From assembly GCA_020429905.1 (NCBI GenBank), contig JAGQKX010000018.1:1-9830 (forward strand): a DNA stretch of 9,830 nt, given 5' to 3'. Each line of letters opens with the position of its first letter. Within the stretch, counting starts at the first letter, position 1. The position numbers were made by a program, and so were the translations under genes. Shown in pieces: positions 6,494 to 9,830 of this stretch. The notes below the pieces were generated by a model. It searched no databases, was not told the origin of the DNA, and saw nothing but the letters and a program-made list of their open reading frames with translations. Source of the DNA: a candidate division WWE3 bacterium. Its GTDB lineage: Bacteria; Patescibacteriota; 4484-211; JAGQKX01.

Positions 6494-7642
6494 ATGTCTC
6501 AAGCACATGCATTTAAAATCGACTTTGATGATTTAGAAGCTTTATTGGGCGGCGAAGACGGCTTTGATCTTAATCGTCTCCGGGCGATGATGGGCCAACG
6601 CGGCTCATTCCGGGACCAACTGATGGAGCCACCCATGCCAATCTACGAGCTGGAACCACGCGAGTTAAACCTGGCTTTGGGCGGCCGTCTTAACGGCCCG
6701 TTCATGATCACGATCATTCTGGGTCTGCAAGCTATGGGTTCAAAACCAGAGCTTTCTATCCAATTCAAAGTCGCGGTACCCGCTACCGATGGCGACTCAG
6801 ACGGTGAGACAAAAGACGCCGGGGCGCTCATGAATTTGACGCACCAGAATGTCTTCCTGGCCTGGCGGTTGATTCAGCTGCTCTTACACGCTGATGAAAT
6901 CAGTACCAATACCGTCACCCATGCTCACATCCTGGCCGACCGGGAAATGGTTGCCCAACTTGATGAGTGGGACACCCATTCTCAGGCGATCATTGAGTTC
7001 GGCGGACAGGCCAACATTGACGCGGTCATGACGGCAACGGTTCCTGAAGCCTTGCTGACGGAAGTATTGCTTTTAATTGATGACGAAGGTGAAGGAATTC
7101 ATCCTTCCGTCGTCACCGCCGAAATCGCAGCCGGAACGATTCTCTGGGATGATGATTTTGTCTTTTATGGCATTCTGACCCCAGATGAAGCAGCAGAAAT
7201 CGCGGCTGCGCGAGAAGCCCTACTGGACACATTCCGGCCGATGATTCAGTCATATGTGACCATGTTTGGCCATCAACCTTCCATCGAAAAAACGATGGGC
7301 GAGGCTGGAGGGCAAATGGTTCGGGATGTCGCCGGCCACAGTCTGGAACACTACATCGTCACCATCGCCGAACGGATGCCAGAGCTGACCACCGCCCAAA
7401 CTATGGCCTTGGCCGTTAGTTTTGGTAAATTGATGTTGTATCACAACTCAAAACTACCTGGCGCCTGGGCGCTCGACACGGCCGCCATCGCCAGCGCGAG
7501 TTGGACCTCAGCCCACTTCGACGAACATTATCAAGGTTGGGGTGATGACGAGCGCGGCCTGCGTAACTTCCTGATGGCAAATGGCACCGTCAACATCACC
7601 TCTCTGGAAAAGGTTCGTCAGTTACAGTACGGCAACTGGTAG
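6494..7642 (+). CDS. Uncharacterised protein, paralogue 2 of the local family
   Basis: A 382-aa soluble protein; the start is fixed by AAGGAG (6482-6487) 6 nt before the ATG. It aligns end to end with the 427-aa protein, at perhaps a quarter identity by eye. Shared blocks are ELNLALGG, WRLIQLLLH, IIEFGG followed by TATVPEALLTEVL, F-x-FYGILTPDEA (222-233), AREALL and the tail QLQYG. The acidic insertion is reduced to a short DGDSDGETKD. There is no catalytic motif I can name, no nuclease signature, and no Cys/His metal cluster. The gene is preceded by RNA copy 2 and followed by paralogue 3 after a gap containing a 12-bp hairpin. The GC-rich codon choice matches paralogue 1. Function unknown; its link to the RNA is inferred from the repeated arrangement. 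Confidence 0.88.
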   Translation: MSQAHAFKIDFDDLEALLGGEDGFDLNRLRAMMGQRGSFRDQLMEPPMPIYELEPRELNLALGGRLNGPFMITIILGLQAMGSKPELSIQFKVAVPATDGDSDGETKDAGALMNLTHQNVFLAWRLIQLLLHADEISTNTVTHAHILADREMVAQLDEWDTHSQAIIEFGGQANIDAVMTATVPEALLTEVLLLIDDEGEGIHPSVVTAEIAAGTILWDDDFVFYGILTPDEAAEIAAAREALLDTFRPMIQSYVTMFGHQPSIEKTMGEAGGQMVRDVAGHSLEHYIVTIAERMPELTTAQTMALAVSFGKLMLYHNSKLPGAWALDTAAIASASWTSAHFDEHYQGWGDDERGLRNFLMANGTVNITSLEKVRQLQYGNW

Positions 7643-7686
7643 TTCAAACCAGTGTCAGAGATAACGATGAACGCTAACTAGATACC

Positions 7687-7724
7687 TGCCTGTGGATTGA
7701 ATAAATCCACAGGCATTATTATCT
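7687..7724 (+). terminator. 12-bp hairpin between paralogues 2 and 3 (partial terminator or processing site)
   Basis: Perfect stem TGCCTGTGGATT (7687-7698) with AATCCACAGGCA (7704-7715), 5-nt loop GAATA, followed by TTATTATCTT. The T tract is interrupted, so termination may be incomplete. I see no promoter for paralogue 3, which suggests read-through or 3'-end protection of the upstream message. Confidence 0.6.
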
Positions 7725-7738
7725 TCCAGGAGGAAATG

Positions 7739-8692
7739 ATGACTAAGCGCGTACCAACCGTTTGGTGGCGTATTCCACGGGTCGTTGTTATGGCCCAAAC
7801 GGATACCCACAGCGGTAAATTCCCACTGAGCATGGAACTTATCCATGACGGAGTGGACCAGTTTTCCATCAATTTCGAACTATTGGTTGAAAAGGAAACC
7901 AAAACAGTGCTGCAATGGGACTTCCAGGTTCCGCACCACTGCTGGGATCCCAGTCACCTCTACCGAATTATGATGGCCGTTTGTCGGGTAAAACAACTCG
8001 ACGAGCAGTTTCTTGAAGTGGCTAACATGGCCATGCATTACGAGTTCTCGATTGATGAGATTCCGGAATGGTTTGTCCAATTGATCGGTGCGGAAGAAAT
8101 CCTTCGGCTCCGTTCAGCGGCACCTCCGAGTGCGATTATTACCCGGCTTGCCTGGGCAATTAAGCACCGACAGTGCCGACCAAGCACGATGACGTACCTT
8201 CTCGAAAAAACCAATCTTAGCTGGAATAAAGCCTGGTCAAAGATTGGCATTCTCTCACCAAAAGAAGCTCACGCTTTGTTAGTCAAACGCGCCAAGCTGG
8301 TCGCTCAGTACCAAGACCGGCTTGACCAGTATCTGACACAAGTTAGCGGCTTGCCGTTTGCGGATTCAGATCACGAACAAGCCCTCTACGGTGCGTTGAC
8401 ATTAGTAGCCGAAAAGGGGAAATACATCCCTGAAAAACTCTTCATCCCCATGGTCATTGCTGTGGCACATTTTCAAGTGCTGCTTGATGACTTAGATGAG
8501 GATACGGCAATTGAATTGGCTGCCAGTCGAACAGCAGGCTGGATGAGCCAATTTTTGAGAATGTTTTTATGGTGGAAATTCGATTATCGCGAGGCCTTTC
8601 AGGCAATCTCGCATTTGCTCGAATATTGGGACGTAATCCCAAGGGAAACCATCCTGATTTATCCGCCTTACAGCAGCGTCTCGTTTCCATAG
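7739..8692 (+). CDS. Uncharacterised protein, divergent paralogue 3 of the local family
   Basis: A 317-aa protein from ATG 7739, placed 5 nt after AGGAGG (7728-7733). The longer frame opening at 7697 would begin inside the preceding hairpin loop and lacks a ribosome site. An ATG at 7736 is only 2 nt from the Shine-Dalgarno. It shares W-x-x-IGILSPKEA (166-177) with the FYG-x-L-[ST]-P motif of the other two, plus the block IGAEEILRL...APPSAIITRLAWAI (116-141). The C-terminal QLxYG tail is missing and the acidic insertion is absent. It is more basic and Trp-rich than its paralogues. It has no large RNA leader of its own and probably depends on transcription from 5762 through the hairpin. Function unknown. 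Confidence 0.85.
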   Translation: MTKRVPTVWWRIPRVVVMAQTDTHSGKFPLSMELIHDGVDQFSINFELLVEKETKTVLQWDFQVPHHCWDPSHLYRIMMAVCRVKQLDEQFLEVANMAMHYEFSIDEIPEWFVQLIGAEEILRLRSAAPPSAIITRLAWAIKHRQCRPSTMTYLLEKTNLSWNKAWSKIGILSPKEAHALLVKRAKLVAQYQDRLDQYLTQVSGLPFADSDHEQALYGALTLVAEKGKYIPEKLFIPMVIAVAHFQVLLDDLDEDTAIELAASRTAGWMSQFLRMFLWWKFDYREAFQAISHLLEYWDVIPRETILIYPPYSSVSFP

Positions 8693-8710
8693 ACGCTAAC
8701 ATTTAAACCT

Positions 8711-8746
8711 AGCGCTTACCGAACCAATCGGTAAGCGCTTTTTTTT
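8711..8746 (+). terminator. Strong intrinsic terminator after paralogue 3
   Basis: A 12-bp perfect stem, AGCGCTTACCGA (8711-8722) with TCGGTAAGCGCT (8728-8739), a 5-nt loop, then seven T. It ends the second unit. Confidence 0.96.
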
Positions 8747-8822
8747 GTTCTTTTTACACATCCATACATCATCTCAACAATAAAAACTAATCTATTCCTT
8801 TCATATCGGTTGATATATTGCG

Positions 8823-8851
8823 TTGACAGATCAAAACATTGAAGGTATAAA
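8823..8851 (+). promoter_or_regulatory. Near-perfect consensus promoter in the right-hand gene-free stretch
   Basis: TTGACA (8823-8828), a 17-nt spacer, and TATAAA (8846-8851). The start is expected near 8858, 5 nt before a small ORF. The transcript would run to the terminator at 9034, about 177 nt, unless antitermination occurs. Confidence 0.85.
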
Positions 8852-8862
8852 CAGGGTAGTTT

Positions 8863-8964
8863 ATGAATAACCAACCAACACGAAACGAACTCAAGACCCT
8901 CCGATACGGATCCACACATCAGTGGCAATCAATTATGTTTGTCATTATTGTGGATACTAACTGA
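8863..8964 (+). CDS. Possible 33-codon ORF (leader peptide candidate)
   Basis: An ATG-TGA frame encoding 33 residues: a polar N-terminal half (MNNQPTRNEL...) and a hydrophobic stretch IMFVIIV near the end. It begins about 5 nt after the predicted transcription start, so it would be translated nearly leaderless, like other genes here. The TGA lies one base before the 5' arm of an attenuator-like hairpin, which is what makes it notable. There is no run of one amino acid as in classical biosynthetic leaders. It could be chance in an AT-rich small-RNA gene; coding status is uncertain. Confidence 0.35.
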   Translation: MNNQPTRNELKTLRYGSTHQWQSIMFVIIVDTN

Positions 8965-8965
8965 C

Positions 8966-9034
8966 GGGAGGTCTGAAGATAAACGTAACTTAGAAGAATA
9001 AAGACCTCCCCCAAAAAGGGAGGTTAATTTTTTT
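8966..9034 (+). terminator. Intrinsic terminator with competing upstream arm (attenuator-like)
   Basis: The terminator is ACCTCCC (9004-9010) with GGGAGGT (9018-9024), loop CCAAAAA, then TAA and seven T. The same C-rich segment also pairs over 9 bp with GGGAGGTCT (8966-8974) as AGACCTCCC (9002-9010). The two hairpins exclude each other, the layout of a transcription attenuator. The downstream gene would be the M20 peptidase. Confidence 0.75.
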
Positions 9035-9050
9035 AGGGACCTTGATAAAA

Positions 9051-9340
9051 AAATAACTCAGACACATGGGTTATTCACTCGTGCACATAGCAATACGTGT
9101 ATAAGCGGGTTACTCATATGAATGCGAGGACTCAGTGTGAGTAACTTTTGCATGTGAACAATTTATAAGAATGCCCAAAAGGTAGCGAGGAAACACATGC
9201 TGACTACAAAGATGGCGATTACCTGGAATAATCGCACACGTAAGGAGGTGTCCACATTGGTGGATAAAATACACTGGATGGAAAGGGGAGTGGTGAGTTT
9301 ACACGTCTCATCTACTCTCCTTTTCCACTAGTGAAACCGT
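9051..9340 (+). other. Hairpin-rich gene-free stretch upstream of the peptidase gene
   Basis: No convincing gene. Several stems occur in order: ATAACTC with GGGTTAT (9051-9072 region), GTTACTCA with TGAGTAAC (9109-9116/9138-9145), GCGATTA with TAATCGC (9215-9221/9229-9235), and a long imperfect stem of about 18 bp (9280-9297/9307-9326) with no T tract. AAGGAGGTG at 9242-9250 is a full match to an anti-Shine-Dalgarno. The only frame it could serve is a 24-25-codon TTG or GTG start at 9257 or 9260, ending at the TAG at 9329. The stretch may be a structured leader or a separate small RNA. Confidence 0.45.
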
Positions 9341-9355
9341 ATCTAGATTGACTTA

Positions 9356-9830
9356 ATGCCAAAACTGGATTACCATCCCGAAATGAACGAAGATACCTAT
9401 ACCCACTATCTTTCACTACTCACTGAGCTATTGCAGATCAAGAGTATTTCTACAGATCCTGCATTTGATGGAGAAATCGTCAAAACAGCTGAATGGCTTG
9501 CAAAAACCCTAGAATCTTCCGGCTTCACTACCGAAATTATTTCTGGATATGGAAATCCAATTGTTTATGCCCACTACGAAGTCGACCCTGAGGCGGAAAC
9601 AGTACTCATCTATGGGCACTACGATGTACAGCCAGCATCAATCAATGATGGTTGGAAGAGTGATCCGTTTGTTTTGTCTGAACGTGACGGAAGACTCTTT
9701 GGTCGGGGAGTGGTTGATAATAAAGGCCAATTTATGATCTATGTCGCAGTGATCAAAGAGCTCATCGCCGCAAAAAATCTGAAATACAACATTAAATTTG
9801 TCATCGAAGGAGACGAAGAGACCGGCGGAC
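9356..9830 (+). CDS. M20 family metallopeptidase (dipeptidase-like), 3' end outside window
   Basis: The 158 visible codons show the family hallmarks: LIYGHYDVQPA with metal ligand His88 and Asp90, GRGVVDNKGQ with bridging Asp121, and EGDEETGG with general base Glu154 and metal ligand Glu155. The opening YLSLLTELLQIKSISTDP is typical of M20 dipeptidases. The enzyme should bind two zinc ions and hydrolyse dipeptides or N-acylated amino acids in the cytoplasm. The lid and C-terminal metal ligands lie outside the window. The start is uncertain. ATG 9356 follows a TAGATT box by 6 nt. ATG 9383 (codon 10) follows TTGACT-17 nt-TACCAT by 6 nt. Either would be leaderless, and no Shine-Dalgarno precedes either one. 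Confidence 0.9.
   Translation, partial: MPKLDYHPEMNEDTYTHYLSLLTELLQIKSISTDPAFDGEIVKTAEWLAKTLESSGFTTEIISGYGNPIVYAHYEVDPEAETVLIYGHYDVQPASINDGWKSDPFVLSERDGRLFGRGVVDNKGQFMIYVAVIKELIAAKNLKYNIKFVIEGDEETGG

Noticed and set aside
3594..7642. IscB-type omega RNA system, retron or type III toxin-antitoxin
   Set aside because: The proteins lack HNH, RuvC or reverse transcriptase motifs, and the leader does not consist of short direct repeats before a toxin.
7697..7738. Upstream start for paralogue 3
   Set aside because: It lies in the hairpin without a ribosome site; AGGAGG at 7728 points to ATG 7739.
1..9830. Reassigned UGA codon as in some Patescibacteria
   Set aside because: The main genes end in TAA or TAG, but none contains an in-frame TGA, so there is no positive evidence.
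1..9830. CRISPR array
   Set aside because: No regularly spaced short direct repeats; the only repeats are the two long leaders.

Overview
Host. The window looks like a chromosomal stretch of a small-genome bacterium, most likely a member of the Patescibacteria (candidate phyla radiation). This is an inference. It rests on the pilin-like tail of the first protein, the membrane-anchored lysozyme-like protein, and several genes that start right after a -10 box with little or no leader. No ribosomal or phylogenetic marker is present to fix the lineage.

Layout. Bases 1-2592 hold two envelope genes on the + strand: the 3' part of a single-pass membrane protein with a pilin-like C-terminus, then a membrane-anchored lysozyme-fold protein. 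A histidine phosphatase gene lies on the - strand (2597-3394). Its promoter is back to back with that of a tRNA-Leu(UAG) gene (3441-3525).

The centre (about 3540-8750) is the remarkable part. Two transcription units each consist of a consensus promoter, a leader of about 690 nt, a perfect Shine-Dalgarno sequence and a protein gene (427 and 382 codons). The two leaders are clearly homologous. About 175 nt at the 5' end differ at 7 positions by hand count, and 47 nt at the 3' end are identical. Between these ends many helices keep their pairing while the bases change on both arms, with invariant loops (GCGA, TTCG, AGAGG, TATCT, GTGTGA). This is strong evidence for a large structured RNA. The two proteins, and a third of 317 aa, form a divergent paralogous family that I do not recognise. 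The first unit ends in a strong intrinsic terminator. The second and third genes are separated only by a 12-bp hairpin, and the third ends in a strong terminator.

The right end (8750-9355) has no long gene. It holds a consensus promoter, a possible 33-codon ORF, an attenuator-like pair of mutually exclusive hairpins, and a hairpin-rich stretch. An M20 metallopeptidase gene follows and runs off the window.

How it fits together. The RNA leaders and the three paralogous proteins look like one RNA-protein system of unknown function. The leaders are better conserved than the proteins they precede, so the RNA is probably a functional partner or cis-regulator, not plain untranslated sequence. The flanking genes look like unrelated housekeeping or envelope functions.
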